Shown here piece by piece: positions 24,258 through 35,689 of a DNA stretch of 64,000 bases. The first letter of the stretch is position 1. The number at the start of each line of letters is the position of its first letter. The notes below the pieces were generated by a model. The model was not told the origin of the DNA. It searched no databases and saw only the letters and a program-made list of their open reading frames with translations. Origin of the DNA: Siphonodentalium dalli (Eukaryota; Mollusca; Scaphopoda; Gadilida; Siphonodentaliidae). Location: contig CP136062.1 in the NCBI GenBank assembly GCA_032622095.1, positions 134,805,282 to 134,869,281 on the forward strand, in the 5' to 3' direction. The translations under genes were made by a program, and so were the position numbers.

Positions 24258-24704
24258 TCTTTAATGACTCGAACATCATTCAAAATTTACTATAGTAGCT
24301 CAAACTCTATACCAGCGTTATTCAATCTCAGTGGCGACTTGTGGGAGTTATTACATTATTTAATCAGTTGCCTGGGACAGAGGTCAGTAAAACAGACACA
24401 TTTACTAGTATATCCGAAGATCGATTTATGTCAGTTATGTGAAATTCGTCACATATTCTTGAAGAGCGCAGAGGCAGACAGTATAGTAGAAAATGTGGGG
24501 TGACAGGAATTCGCTGTGTGTGATATATATGGTTTCTTCTCCATTGACATGATATACAAGCTAAAAAATTGTGATGATTTCCTTGGGGTAAATTAACTTC
24601 CGATTCCAGAATGGGGTCTCTGGGCATTATTACATTGATAGTGAATGAGAATCACCTTCTGTTGGCGGCTCCTTTACTAACGTGATTAATGTATTTAACC
24701 ATTT
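24258..24704. other. No recognised feature
   Basis: Spacer between two hairpin copies. Open frames on both strands have no familiar motif. Confidence 0.4.
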
Positions 24705-24862
24705 CATGACGGGAGCTGCGCTGGTGCAGCATTAAAGACTACGCGTCAGTGCATTCTCTTATATATTCGAGTCTCCCTATGGGAGACTCACTTACATAAG
24801 AGAATGCATTGGCACAGGGTTTTCGCAAAAATTCAGGAAGATCCAGTCATGGAAGGGTTAAG
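24705..24862 (+). repeat. Hairpin repeat family GCATTCTCTTATATA, copy 3 with flanks
   Basis: AGTGCATTCTCTTATATA, GTCTCCCTATGGGAGAC and AGAGAATGCATTGGCACAGG are followed by AGTCATGGAAGGGTTAA, as at 4.14-4.38 kb. The leader, TTTCATGACGGGAGCTGCGC then TGGTGCAGCATTAAAGA, resembles 54,960-55,010 (TTTCATGGCGGTAGCTGTGC, TGGTGCAAGATTAAAGA). The hairpin is therefore part of a longer repeat unit. Confidence 0.7.
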
Positions 24863-27109
24863 GGGAGTAAAGTGTCCAATTTTAAACTGGGATTTATATT
24901 CAAATCTGCGGAGCAAAAGTTACAGTAATAATGGTCTATATCCTCATTATCAGCAGCGTCATATAATCATTTAAAACCCACCAACGTCTTATCCCTTTGT
25001 CACGACACGGCTCTGATCTAGCAGAATTCTCAAGCTTTTTGGGTCACATGGTGTTCTTTTAAGAATATCCGCGGGCATTCTTCAAGAATACGCAATGGAT
25101 TACTTGATGCTATACTCCCGTGGCGAGTCGAGAAAATAGAATAAAACGACTGTCGTATAACAGGAACTCGGGCGTTGCGATATATAGGGGTGGGGGTAAT
25201 TAGTATTTGGCGGGCAATGTGTTGGTTTTAAACAACTGTCGTACATCTGGTCAAACCTCTTGACAAGAATTGCCATTAGTTGGAAATGTTCCAATATCAG
25301 TGACTGTTTTTAAATTTTCTACACTTGGAAATCTTGAGGCCAGTCAAATTCAAATTTTTAAATGTTCTCCCACCTCACTGAATGGGACATGCAGTCAAAA
25401 CTTCTAATCAATTACAAAATAAAACAAACAAAAACAATATGCCTGTAGTTAGACCTATAGCTATATATTCTAGGACTACAGATTTCAGTCAGGTTCGGAT
25501 TTAAAAAATATTCACACAAAAAAAACACAAAACAAAACAAAATCGAGGCCTGAATGTTCATGGAGTTAGACTTTTATAAATTCTGCAGTGTTCATATTCA
25601 TATTTCAAATTGTCCCATGATTCCTCCCCACAACAGGTACAGTTAGGAAATTCCAAGCCAAGAGGTGGGATGCTAATGATATTACGCGCCATTGCGAGTA
25701 CGGCCTGGTTAAAAGGGGCGGGATGCAGCTGGAAAATCCACGGAGCCCCCATATAGCCACTTCTGATGGTGATACTTAAAGGTATATCTAAGGTCATCGT
25801 GGTGGGGAAAACTTTGGATTTATGCATACATGATGACACTGATGAGAGTTTGCCAACCACGGGGATGGTGCACGTCATGTTAGAATTGTCCAATAACTGG
25901 AAATATTAGGATACCAATCTAACCTGAAGGGGATTGGTTGTGCGAAATTAAATACTCATACTTTTCTGGGCATTGGTTTGGACCCCCCTCCCCATCTAGC
26001 CACACCCCTGTGTAGAAATTACAAGTCAAAGGATCATACATAGAATTCAAGCTATATATATAGTAAGTGTCTTTCAGATAATAATTGGAAATTCAAGAAA
26101 CACCTTTCGACTAGACACTATAACACTTCTATTTTTACGTGTTATACATCAGGCAATTAACAATTGCCAGGTTTCGTGTTGTTCGACGCCATAATATTCG
26201 AAAAATCACATTTGACAACAAGCGTTTTTACTTCATTACCAATCAACGATTAAAATTGAAGAGGATTTTCGAAAATAAGCTATATGCTCATTCTGGTCAC
26301 ATTATTTTGAATGTTCGCGTGGTGTATTGGTAATGCATATGTATAACGACCATCGTCGATTTGCCTTTATTTGCCTGATAAGTGGAAAATATGTTAACTT
26401 ATTTGATGTCGAATTGGATCCTTAAATCACGAAAGAAAAAATTAAAAAAATACAATTGAATAGAAATATATGACTCGCACTAGCCGAATTCAGAGCGCAA
26501 TGGCAAACTTCGTAGGAAACGTCCTTCAACTGGTGAGTCCTGATTAGAATAACAAATAAAATAATTTAAACGTGTTACTTTTCGCTGTTGACAACAATAA
26601 ATGTCCTGTGGGCGTATACTCGGGTAATAAAGACAGAGCTGCAGGCCAGACCAATTGGATAGTTGGCACCAATGACAGTTCGATGGTCAGCATCGGGTAT
26701 TCGGCTAAGAATAAACTCCTTATATATACTGTAGCTTCGCAATAATTTCATAAAATCTGACTCCGCCGATATTTGCCTATTCTATTAAGTGTTTGTATTT
26801 AGTGCCTTACATGTAACCAAAAAAGTATGCCATTCAGATGTTATACTTTCACATATACATACATAATGATCAAGGAAATATGGGTTGATACAAAAATCGG
26901 ACTTGGCACTGAAAGTGTTAAAGGGGGTGCACGATTCAGTTGCTTTAGAATGGTCGAAATTAACGATTACTCGTATACCTGAAAATTACACCCATTTAGG
27001 TTTTTAATTATATTTGATCGTTTTTTTATTTACAGCCATTATTTATAGTCAATGAAAGGGTGTGCACACCACACGTGCGCAGCCTTTAATCCCGATTAAA
27101 CTCCACGAG
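24863..27109. other. No recognised feature
   Basis: A 2.2-kb spacer. A 111-codon minus-strand open frame at 25,558-25,893 starts with TTG only and ends with a cysteine cluster (CTCCGEE, EHCRIY). It is not convincing as a gene or as an identifiable transposon piece. Confidence 0.4.
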
Positions 27110-27245
27110 GCAGATAACAGGTTTGATCCTTTTCAATTCAAACTTCAAAGGCTCATAAGTATTTTCTATCACTTTGTTCATTGAGGATATCAGTTTCATC
27201 AAAATTATGATCGTAATGCCTATCGGAAAATCATATTGTCACCAC
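27110..27245 (-). repeat. Dispersed repeat, inverted partner at 17.4 kb
   Basis: CACGAGGCAGATAACAGGTT, TTCAAACTTCAAAGG, CATTGAGGAT, ATCAAAATTATGATCGTAAT and GCCTATCGG are the reverse complement of 17,365-17,580, with some material missing. Confidence 0.65.
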
Positions 27246-27526
27246 GAGAACTAGGCTAATTTTACAGTAAATTTTTAATTTGATGTTAATTGAAGGTTGT
27301 TGCACCGTAACAAATACTACGGTCTGATAGTTACTGGTTACAGTCAAATGTACAGCCAATTACCCAAAACGGTTTTTTACCGTGGAATATGCTACAGTCT
27401 GACCGTATGTTTTACGGTCAAAAGTTGGCAGCCATGTTGCATGGTATGACACCGTCATCACATTAATTTTGTAACAGTGAATAATTGTCTTTTCAGGTGG
27501 AGTAAATCTTTGTAAAAAATATACTT

Positions 27527-27692
27527 GGGACACTTGAAATATATACCCCGAACAAATCGGTTTACATGGCAAAACTATGCTCCAGGTATAGAACATTGTA
27601 ACTAAAAATGGGACACTTGAAATATATACCCAGAACAAATCGGTTCACATGGCAAAAATATGCTCCAGGTATAGAACATTGTAACTAAAAAT
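27527..27692 (+). repeat. 83-bp tandem duplication
   Basis: Two adjacent copies (27,527-27,609 and 27,610-27,692) of a unit starting GGGACACTTGAAATATATAC and ending GAACATTGTAACTAAAAAT differ at only a few positions. This indicates a recent local duplication. No gene function is implied. Confidence 0.85.
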
Positions 27693-29156
27693 TGTATATA
27701 CCAGGTACAAATGGCCTCATGTAAATGGGGCTTACTGACAAATTTAAGTACATTGCATTATGTATTTACCTCATCTCTCTTGGCAACAACGTCAACTCGA
27801 ATAGTTCCGGCTTTTATTCCACTTCTTGATTATGCAACAATATGTATTAAATGGCTGGGATTCCGTTGGAAGCACGTGTCTCGAGTTAACAGGTGTAGAA
27901 AAACAACCTGAAACATGTTCACATTTTCTGCAGGCAAATTGTTAGAGAGAGTCAGCTTCTAGCGTTTGTGTGTGTACATGTGCCGGTGATTGTAACTCTA
28001 ACGTCACAGGTCACGCGATTATACACGCTTGTTGTCTATAAGCAACTGACTTGTGCGAGTACGACTTTGTCTACTTGTAAACGCGGGGTATAACTCCATC
28101 TTTGAAACATTTTGTGCTAACTCTATATATAATTATTTACAGATGGATTATTGATCAAAACATCCTTTAATAGTTCGACATTACCATTGAATCCGAAAAT
28201 TGATTGAATGTGTAGGTAAATATTTTGCTCTTGGAATCCTCGATTTGCCTAGTCTGGTAATTTACAAGAAGTCGCATAAACTATTAAATTATCCAGGTTT
28301 ATAGTACTCGAAACATTCTGCGCGGCTCAAACTAATATATTTGTAATGTACATGGCATGGCTAAAATGTTTTCCTTACCTTCAGCTGTACCTTCTAGGAA
28401 TTAAAATATTATTGAATTCATGAAAATTGCATCTTGCACTCTACACATAGCTAAAGATGTATGCAGTGTCCATGCTAACTATAATGACACATATATCACT
28501 TTTTATTTATTAATTTATATTGTATTGTATAATTTAATCATAAGCTGTCAACCCACAGAATACTATAAAACCATTGGTAGTCGCACATTCAGCCATTAAA
28601 GTTATTTCTCGATAACCTAAATTTCTTGATTACTTCTGCTATTGAAATGACAAAACTCATAGCAGCATCGTGCCATATGACCACGCCTATATATACCGAA
28701 TGCCTAAAATGTACATGGAAACTATCCGATACTCTTTGCGACACAAACGAGGATTTCGATGCTGCATAAAAACAATCATTCAGGTAGTACTGCTCTGCCA
28801 TTACATTTACTGCTAATTAACCATCAGTACTTAGATGCATAAGTGCCTAGAAAAATCAACAAGACTCGATCGAGCTAATATTTGCAAAGAAATGTAGTTT
28901 CAGAAACTAACAACTCGTGTCACAGTACATGCGAAATATTTCTTGAACACCTGCTGCGACAGTGGAACGATCAGTCGATCAATGCGTGTATACACTGTTC
29001 ACTATCCAATCAAAAGGGACAAATTCATAACACCACTTGATCACTGATAATTGGATGTGTGATTGACAGCGTTCGTATCAATTTCAACTTTGTTGTGCAT
29101 CTTTTCGACGGCAATAATCTCAAAGTGGTTCTCTTGTGAAATGACGGATTAAATTA
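27693..29156. other. No recognised feature
   Basis: A 1.5-kb spacer with no recognisable coding, RNA or repeat content. Confidence 0.4.
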
Positions 29157-29158
29157 TA

Positions 29159-29309
29159 AGAAATAACTCTTGTTTCGATTAAGGTTATGCGTTATAACCG
29201 AAAAGTTTGAATATACATTTACTATAACGGTGCTACGCGCGTTATACAATTTATCTTCAAACTTTTCAGTTATAACTGCATAACCTTAATCGAAACAAGA
29301 GTTATTTCT
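29159..29309. mobile_element. 151-bp TA-flanked hairpin MITE
   Basis: Left arm AGAAATAACTCTTGTTTCGA then TTAAGGTTATGC and AAAAGTTTGAA; the right arm is the near-perfect reverse complement, ending AGAGTTATTTCT. Arms are about 60 bp around a 30-bp loop rich in GCGCG. TA dinucleotides at 29,157-29,158 and 29,310-29,311 fit a Tc1/mariner-type target duplication. High arm identity suggests a fairly young insertion. No other copy was seen in the window. Confidence 0.85.
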
Positions 29310-29802
29310 TAAATAAAGTAACACAAGGAGCGCCACAAGAAATGTGCTATTTGTTTGATATATAAAGTTCTATGCATTTATTTCATATACTTTCAGCTGA
29401 TAGTTTCGCTATTTTATTTATATTATTTTATATCGTTTAGAGGGAGACCAAACATTATTGTTAAGTTTTCAATAACACAACGATATTATTTGGAATTTAT
29501 AGGTCTATAGTCTCTACGTCATACTTGGTTTTCAACAGAACAAATCAGAAAATGATGTTAAATTAGACAAATTAGTTGATGTAACACTGGAACACTCTAT
29601 GTATCTTTAACGAAATATCTATCGAGTTTGCACACCACCAACTATCACATGCTAATTATTTCCGGCTCTTTGCGCATTAGTCAAATTTCGTGTGTGGGTT
29701 GGATCGTCAATAAATGCCGTTTAATAATGTCGAGCAGATGAGGTTATATAAAGCGCGATGGGATAAAATCTGAAACCTGTTTGTGTGAATGCCGAGCCCA
29801 GA
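29310..29802. other. No recognised feature
   Basis: Spacer without recognised features. Confidence 0.4.
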
Positions 29803-30177
29803 GGCTAATCATTATCTTCGTCTGCTTTTTTATATTTCACGTGCAGGGCTAACATTTTCTGACCTTATAGGAATTAACCAGTCCATTACTAAAAGCTCAT
29901 GGATGGGTAGTTCCTCAGGAAATGCTCAGACATTAAGTTACTTTTTATCTGAACATTTCCCACTTCGCAAATCAATAGGGATCCTTCTGCACTTGTATTA
30001 TCTCTTCGTCTGTCTGTCTCCCGTTTATATGTTCTGCATACCCCCAAATCAGTCATATTGATCATTCCTATATATACTTTTATAAATGAATGGGGGAATC
30101 GATTTAGTAAATGAAGGGATAAAGCCATGTAGCGGTTTGTAGCATGAAATTATGCTCGCTTTTTTGTACATCCGTAG
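29803..30177 (+). repeat. About 375-bp dispersed repeat, copy 1
   Basis: Begins GGCTAATCATTATCTTCGTC and ends near GCATGAAATTATGCTCGC. The segment is repeated in the same orientation and at high identity (most 20-base words shared) at 38,431-38,803. A diverged piece (CCTTCTGCATTTGTATTATT) lies near 56,590. The edges are sharp but show no inverted repeat, tRNA box or poly-A, so the class is unknown. The short palindrome AGCATGAAATTATGCT near the right edge is shared. Confidence 0.8.
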
Positions 30178-30186
30178 AGGTCAATA

Positions 30187-30606
30187 AGGGTACGTTCATA
30201 CGCTGACAAGTTTGCACATATGTTTTGCAGGCATTTTGTCATAGAAAATTTCATGGTGCCAGAATATGAACGGAACCGTTCATATAACATGCATCTTTAC
30301 CAAATCTAACGACATGACTAGTAAGATTTCTGTAGTTACACATGTAACAGTGCTACTGACATTTTGCCTTCAAATACCTGTATGATTGATTCTTCCGATA
30401 TAATTGCATGCTATTTACAGTCATATGTCAGTAGCACACTTAGTAGTACATGTGGAACTACAGAAGTTTCACTTCTCATGTAGTTAACTGTGGTACAGAT
30501 GCATTGTATATGCTTGTATCTGTTCATATTCTGACACCATAGCGTTTTCTACGACGAAATGCCTGCAAACATACAGTGCAAACTTGCCAGTGTATAAACG
30601 TACCCT
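30187..30606. mobile_element. 420-bp TA-flanked foldback MITE
   Basis: Starts AGGGTACGTTCATACGCTGA and ends with the near-complement AACGTACCCT, flanked by TA on both sides (30,185-30,186; 30,607-30,608). Similarity between the arms continues far inward: ATGCCTGCAAA, CAGAATATGAAC, TGTAGTTACACATG and TGTCAGTAGCAC pair with complements, so almost the whole element folds back. There is no coding capacity. The family is unknown to me; TA target use suggests Tc1/mariner-like mobilisation. Confidence 0.8.
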
Positions 30607-31619
30607 TAGTTCGGTTTCGGGGATCAAAATAGGTTTATAATTTGAATAAATATTTTTATTCGGACTTGTATGCAACGGAAATACTTGTTCAAGTCATAGC
30701 ATTTAAAAAAATCTGGTCCGGGCATATCTTCAGCTTGGAACAAAAAAGAGCCTTCCTTATTAATCTATTCCTATATTCTATGGCAATATGAAGAGTTTTT
30801 TCACACTTCTATCCAAAGAATTGGAAAATTGCGATGATTAAGCAAGTTTTCCCCCAGAGTGTATATAAACTGTGAATATGCAATATGGTATATCGTGTAT
30901 TGGTCAACCTATATATGTCCATACTACCAAAATACTTAAACACAATTGAAGGTTCTTACAATTGAACCAAATCGGTTTAGACCTTAATGGACTCATGAAA
31001 ATTGTACATCACTCTTTCCAGATAAAACAGTAACAGGGAAGGTGTGGAGGAAAGGTCGGTGGCACACAGGGAAGCTAGAGAAAGCCAGACCAAAAGCCTT
31101 ACGATTATCACTATTAATCGGTCAGTATGACTATTTTATCATTTTCAATTCAAAACAGTTTGTTAACTGTTCACTTATGTGTGGAACTAAAATAGTTGTT
31201 TATAATTACACCATGTGTACATATATGTTCATGAAATTAAAAACATATGCAAAGTTTAATAAACACTAAAACGCAAGAGTGTAGTGTGTACTTGTAGGTG
31301 ATGGAAAATCATTGAAATATATGATGGATATGATAAATTTATATATATATATTCAACTGCATTATATTTTAGATGTCCGGGCTATGGTCATTGAACACTG
31401 AGAATAATGTTCGCTTAACTGTATCCGGTAACATGTAAAGAAACATACGTTAGGCATACATTGCTAACGCCAAGTTGTAATTTTGACGAAAACGTCACTA
31501 ATTTCGTGGTTTTATTTCACAGTTAGTGACTTGCAGATCGCGTTTGGTACATAGACATGTAGTAACATTTGGAACGAGGATACGAGAAACTGAGTTATAT
31601 GAAACAATAGTGTATATTA
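30607..31619. other. No recognised feature
   Basis: A 1-kb spacer without recognised genes. Confidence 0.4.
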
Positions 31620-31925
31620 TATTTATATATATATACTAATAAAACTCCATTTTGTTTGTTTGTTCGTATGTTTGTTCATTTTTCCGCTTATATAGGCGAC
31701 CAAACGGCTGGACCGTCGGAGCTGAAAAATTGTATATTGGGGTCATTTGACCCGGTGCGCGTTATTAGATAGGTTCAGTTCACCTCACATGTCTTAAAAG
31801 GGCACTAAAACTTATTATATATATATTTTGCTAGAGGCGACCAAAGGGTTCCATCCTCTGAGCTGATGTTTTTTTTCACCCACTGACCGACGCGGCAAAG
31901 CCGCGTCCAGTGGGTGTACTGTAAT
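31620..31925 (+). mobile_element. Helitron-like fragment with nested GC hairpin
   Basis: TATATATACTAATAAAACTCC followed by TTTGTTTGTTTGTTCGTATG, AGGCGACCAAACGGCTGGAC and TTGACCCGGTGCGCGTTAT is the layout I associate with 5' portions of non-autonomous Helitrons in marine invertebrates. It ends in a strong nested hairpin at about 31,877-31,916: outer arms CACCCACTG/CAGTGGGTG and inner arms ACGCGGC/GCCGCGT. No CTAG terminus is evident directly after it. Identification rests on memory of such repeats and on the shared GGCTGGAC phrase at 37.5 and 37.9 kb. Confidence 0.5.
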
Positions 31926-32539
31926 CGTAGGACTCAATGCGTTTCTGCTGAACTGAACTAGTGCCCATGCGTTGCTGCTGAGCTGCGCTGACGTTTGATC
32001 GCAAAATAAAATTATAATCATTATCAAAGCACACGTTTGGATAACACCGCCATAAACAGTTTCATATTATGATGTTGAACTCATATTGTCAATAAAATTA
32101 TAGTTATCACTGATAAAACTAAAAGGTACTGCTAAAGTATTTCTGCCAATTGGGTAACTAGACTCAGGTTGAGCTGGAACTTGAGAAAATTTTAATTTCA
32201 ACCAATTGAAATGCCGTTGAACTGGACAGGGTTAAGTTGGTTAGCAACGCGCGGCACGCGAAATGACGTCATCGTAAACAAGGTGATGCCTCAGCTCAGG
32301 CTAGCTTGAAGATAAAATCGACTCTTTATTTTGTGTTCATAACAAGACAGACGGTGGGATTTAAAATTGAATATTCTTAGTTGCATGTATGCATATATTG
32401 ATGTGTTTACACGCGAGCTTCTATGACGACTTGCAGGAATTCTCGGATGTTGAACTTGAAGTGAAGTGAAATTTCGATCCTTGAATCCCCGCCGCCACTG
32501 AGTTCAAGCGAGGACAGCCATTCTCCGAATTCTCGACTC
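31926..32539. other. No recognised feature
   Basis: Spacer without recognisable gene. It includes one perfect TGACGTCA octamer near 32,264 with no promoter context. Confidence 0.4.
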
Positions 32540-33085
32540 ATCGAAAAAATTAAATTTCTTCCATCTAAAACATAATTACGAGTTGGATTCTATCATTTTA
32601 AGAAATATATAAGTATTACACGCCGACACACGAAGTCTCCGCTTAAAATTTTGAAAAATAAGAGTTTTATCGACATAAATCGATTTGAATGGGGAAATCC
32701 TATTTTAAATTTTTTGTTTCTTTTTCCGTTATTTCATGTTTAAAAAAATCAATTTCTCGAGTCTGAAAGCTTATTTCTTGCACAATCCAGTTATTTTAAG
32801 ATCGGATAAGTATATTACACATGCATTATAAGTCCGAACCTCATAAATAGGATATTAGTCGTGTTATTAACAATTGTTTAGTTAGACCTAACTTTTAAAA
32901 ACAATCGATGTTTAATAAACATTTATTTCCCAAGTCTAAAAGACTATCACTTGTAAAAATTAGTTAAATTAAGATTATGTAAGTATTCTAGATAGGCATA
33001 CGAAGTCTCAGCATAAAATTTTGAAAAATAAGAGTTTTATCGACATAAATCGATTTTAATGGGAAATCCTATATAACATGTTGTT
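32540..33085 (+). repeat. Three diverged tandem units of about 180 bp
   Basis: TTAAAATTTTGAAAAATAAG and AGTTTTATCGACATAAATCG occur at about 32,643 and 33,013, a spacing of about 370. In between, a third more diverged unit shares CGAGTCTGAAAG/AAGTCTAAAAG, TTATTTCTTGCAC and TTTTAAGAT..GTAAGTAT. This is an old tandem array or internally repeated element. Confidence 0.65.
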
Positions 33086-33189
33086 AATCAATTTTACTTT
33101 TAGGGCTCTGCGAGTGTTTTCTGAGCTGCTCCATAATGGGCACCAGGGTCCATATTTGACCAGTTCTACCTGATATCTTTTGCTTTTGG

Positions 33190-34230
33190 GACTTCTATAT
33201 TGTCGTTGGTCACCTACTCACTTAATTGCCCCACAGCCTAATATTATCACTTGACAAATTTATTTCAGTCTATCGGTACAAACCCATATTTCCCCATATA
33301 CTAGTAGTCTGTCAGACCCCCCCCCCCCAATTTATTTTTTCATCAGTGTTGTCGCATTAGCCATTATGTGTATATGTTATCATGTGATGCTAATTCCTAT
33401 GGTATATCACTATATACTTACATCATTTGCTATTCCTTTAAATTATGGCACCATCTATCGAAATGGAGATGATTTCAGACACCCCCCACCCCCCCCCCCC
33501 ATTTTATAGTTTTCCCGCGACAGTAGAGTCGCTTTGAATTTTGTGTCAACATTGGTCTTTATTGCTCTACTAATTTATATCGGTTCATCGGCACGAACTC
33601 CATATCCACGTATAACCCACCCAACCTCTAAGCCCTGCCCAATTTATTTTCATCGGTATAGTCGCGTTACGTACATATTTTATCATTTGATACTTACATG
33701 TATATCTATGCTATTACTATACCGTATACGTATATCGATTGCTATTCCTTTCTATATAATTATGGTGCCATTTATAGAGATAGAGATAATTTCAGCCCCC
33801 CCCCCCATTTTATAGCATTGCCGCTACAGTACAGTCGCGATGCATTACATCATTACATGGCAACATTGGTCGCTATTGCTCTACTAATTTTTGTCAGTTC
33901 AACGGTATGAACCCACTTTTCCTCCATATAACCAACCCAACATCTAATCCCGGCCCAAATTATTATTTTTCTTGCATAGTTGTGTTACATACATATTTTT
34001 ATCATTTGATTCTAATTTGCATTGTACGGAATTTGTACCACTATAGAAGTTCATAACTCACTATTCTGGCACTATATAGAGATAACTAAGATTCTGACCC
34101 CCCCCCCCCCCCGCATTTTATACTAGCAGCTTTGTTGCAACAGTAGAGTTGAGATGCATAATATGTCAACATTGGTCGTTATTGCTCTACAAATTTATAT
34201 CGGTTCTATTTGATACTAATTTTTATTCTG
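33190..34230 (+). repeat. Tandem array of about 310-bp units with C runs
   Basis: GTCAACATTGGTCxxTATTGCTCTAC occurs at 33,544, 33,859 and 34,164, with a more diverged unit before. Each unit also carries a run of 7-16 C (near 33,317, 33,480, 33,797, 34,099), CATTTTATA and GTTGTAT/CGGT-type sequence. Open frames inside are repeat artefacts. The C runs could form quadruplexes on the other strand and may be mis-assembled in length. Confidence 0.75.
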
Positions 34231-34495
34231 TATTTCTCTTCTGTTCAATAATGTTGAAATCATACAATGCCTTGTAACTTTTGCTTCAACATGGTGAGTT
34301 CCGCTGCAGACGATACAAAACTGACAACATTTCGAAATGTAATCAGGCTTCAAAATCACCTTATCCGAGAAAAACTATGGTGAAAACACAGCTACATAAG
34401 AAATTTGTGTATTAGGTGTACTCGCATTTGTGAGTTAAACTGCGTTCAAAACCAAAGGTCCCAAGTCAAGGTCCAAAAACCCAACACACTGATGT

Positions 34496-34715
34496 GAGGT
34501 TTAATGATAACTCCATCTACATAACCTAACCAATATATGGATGTGAGGTTTAATGATAACTCCATCCACATAACCATAAATATGTGAGGTCTAATGATAA
34601 CTCCATCTACATAACCAATATAAGCATGTGAGGTTTAATGATAAATCCATCTACATAACCAATATAAGGATGTGAGGTTTAATGATAACTCCATCCACAT
34701 AACTAATACATATGA
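34496..34715 (+). repeat. Minisatellite of about 45 bp, five units
   Basis: Units of ATGTGAGGTTTAATGATAAC then TCCATCTACATAACCAATAT, from 34,496 to about 34,710. Sequence differences between units are few. Confidence 0.9.
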
Positions 34716-34806
34716 GTGAAAATTAAACAAACAAATTAAATTCTATGATGGCGTCCAAAATGGTTTAGCTAATTATGCTCCAAAAACATGTATTTTGAAT
34801 ATAAAT

Positions 34807-35210
34807 CTCTAATTGCGTTTAACTTAACTTCCTAAGCGAAATAAAAATAGTTCTCATTGCGCTTAAGCGCAATAGGAATATTCATTAAGTTATTGTGCTT
34901 AAGCGCAATTAGAGATACCTTATTGTGCTTAAACACAATAAGATATGTCTGAGCAATAAGGCATATTCTTATTGCATTTAAGCGCAATGAGACATTCCTT
35001 ATTACGCTAAAGCGCAATGACATCCTTATTGCATTTAAGCGCAGTTAATATCTCCCTTATAAGATCACCCTTCTGCAAATAGTATAATTATCCTATATTT
35101 GTTCCACCTATTGTACCATGGAGACGGACTACACCACTTGAATTGTAGGGAGTTTATGTGCGTGTACTGTAATGTGACTAATTGCGCTGAAACGCAATAT
35201 TGCCAATAAG
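34807..35210. repeat. Array of TTATTGCGCTTAAGCGCAAT palindromes
   Basis: About eight variants of TTGCGCTTAAGCGCAA (TTGTGCTTAAGCGCAATTAG, TTGCATTTAAGCGCAATGAG, TTACGCTAAAGCGCAATGAC) are spaced 35-50 bp from 34,811 to 35,050, with a last one (ATTGCGCTGAAACGCAAT) near 35,181. The core palindrome is the same as in the ends of the MITEs at 1961-3701, but no TGGGAGGCCC terminus is present here. Confidence 0.75.
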
Positions 35211-35689
35211 GATATTCCGTTAGAACTGCCATAAACCGAAATATTATCAATTTATAGACAAATTATGTTCTTATTACAATCATAATATCGCATGAATTGC
35301 ATGTTATTGTCATGTTACTGTGATGTTAGTACTAGTACTGTGTGTTATGTAAAAAAAACATTACGGAAATACTATGCGGCAATAGGCAACACACTCAACA
35401 TCGAGGAAACCCCCCACTATAAACTGAACTTTGGTTAGAAATGCCACCAAGTTGTTTAAAACATAAAGGTTCTTATCATTTGCTAATCCTCTCCTCTCAA
35501 TATTTCGGTGTTGAATGGATCACCGCGAATCACTCTCTTAAAAAATCGCCACGGTGTAAAATTGCTTATCGCTCACGATTTACGTGCTCTATATAAACAA
35601 ACGTTTTGTGAATGGTATCGCATTCATACTATGTTACTATCATTATACTATACTTCTGGGGTAAATATACTCATTCTTTAGTTGAATTG
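35211..35689. other. No recognised feature
   Basis: Spacer without recognised features. Confidence 0.35.

Noticed and set aside
25558-25893. 111-codon minus-strand open frame with a cysteine cluster, considered as a LINE zinc-knuckle or a host gene
   Set aside because: TTG start, no CX2CX7-9HX4C spacing, and no reverse transcriptase motif nearby.
32264-32271. Perfect TGACGTCA (CRE-like) octamer as a promoter element
   Set aside because: A single octamer without a TATA box, initiator or downstream gene; similar octamers occur by chance (also near 7198).
34496-34715. CRISPR-like array of about 45-bp units
   Set aside because: Units are continuous tandem repeats with no spacers.
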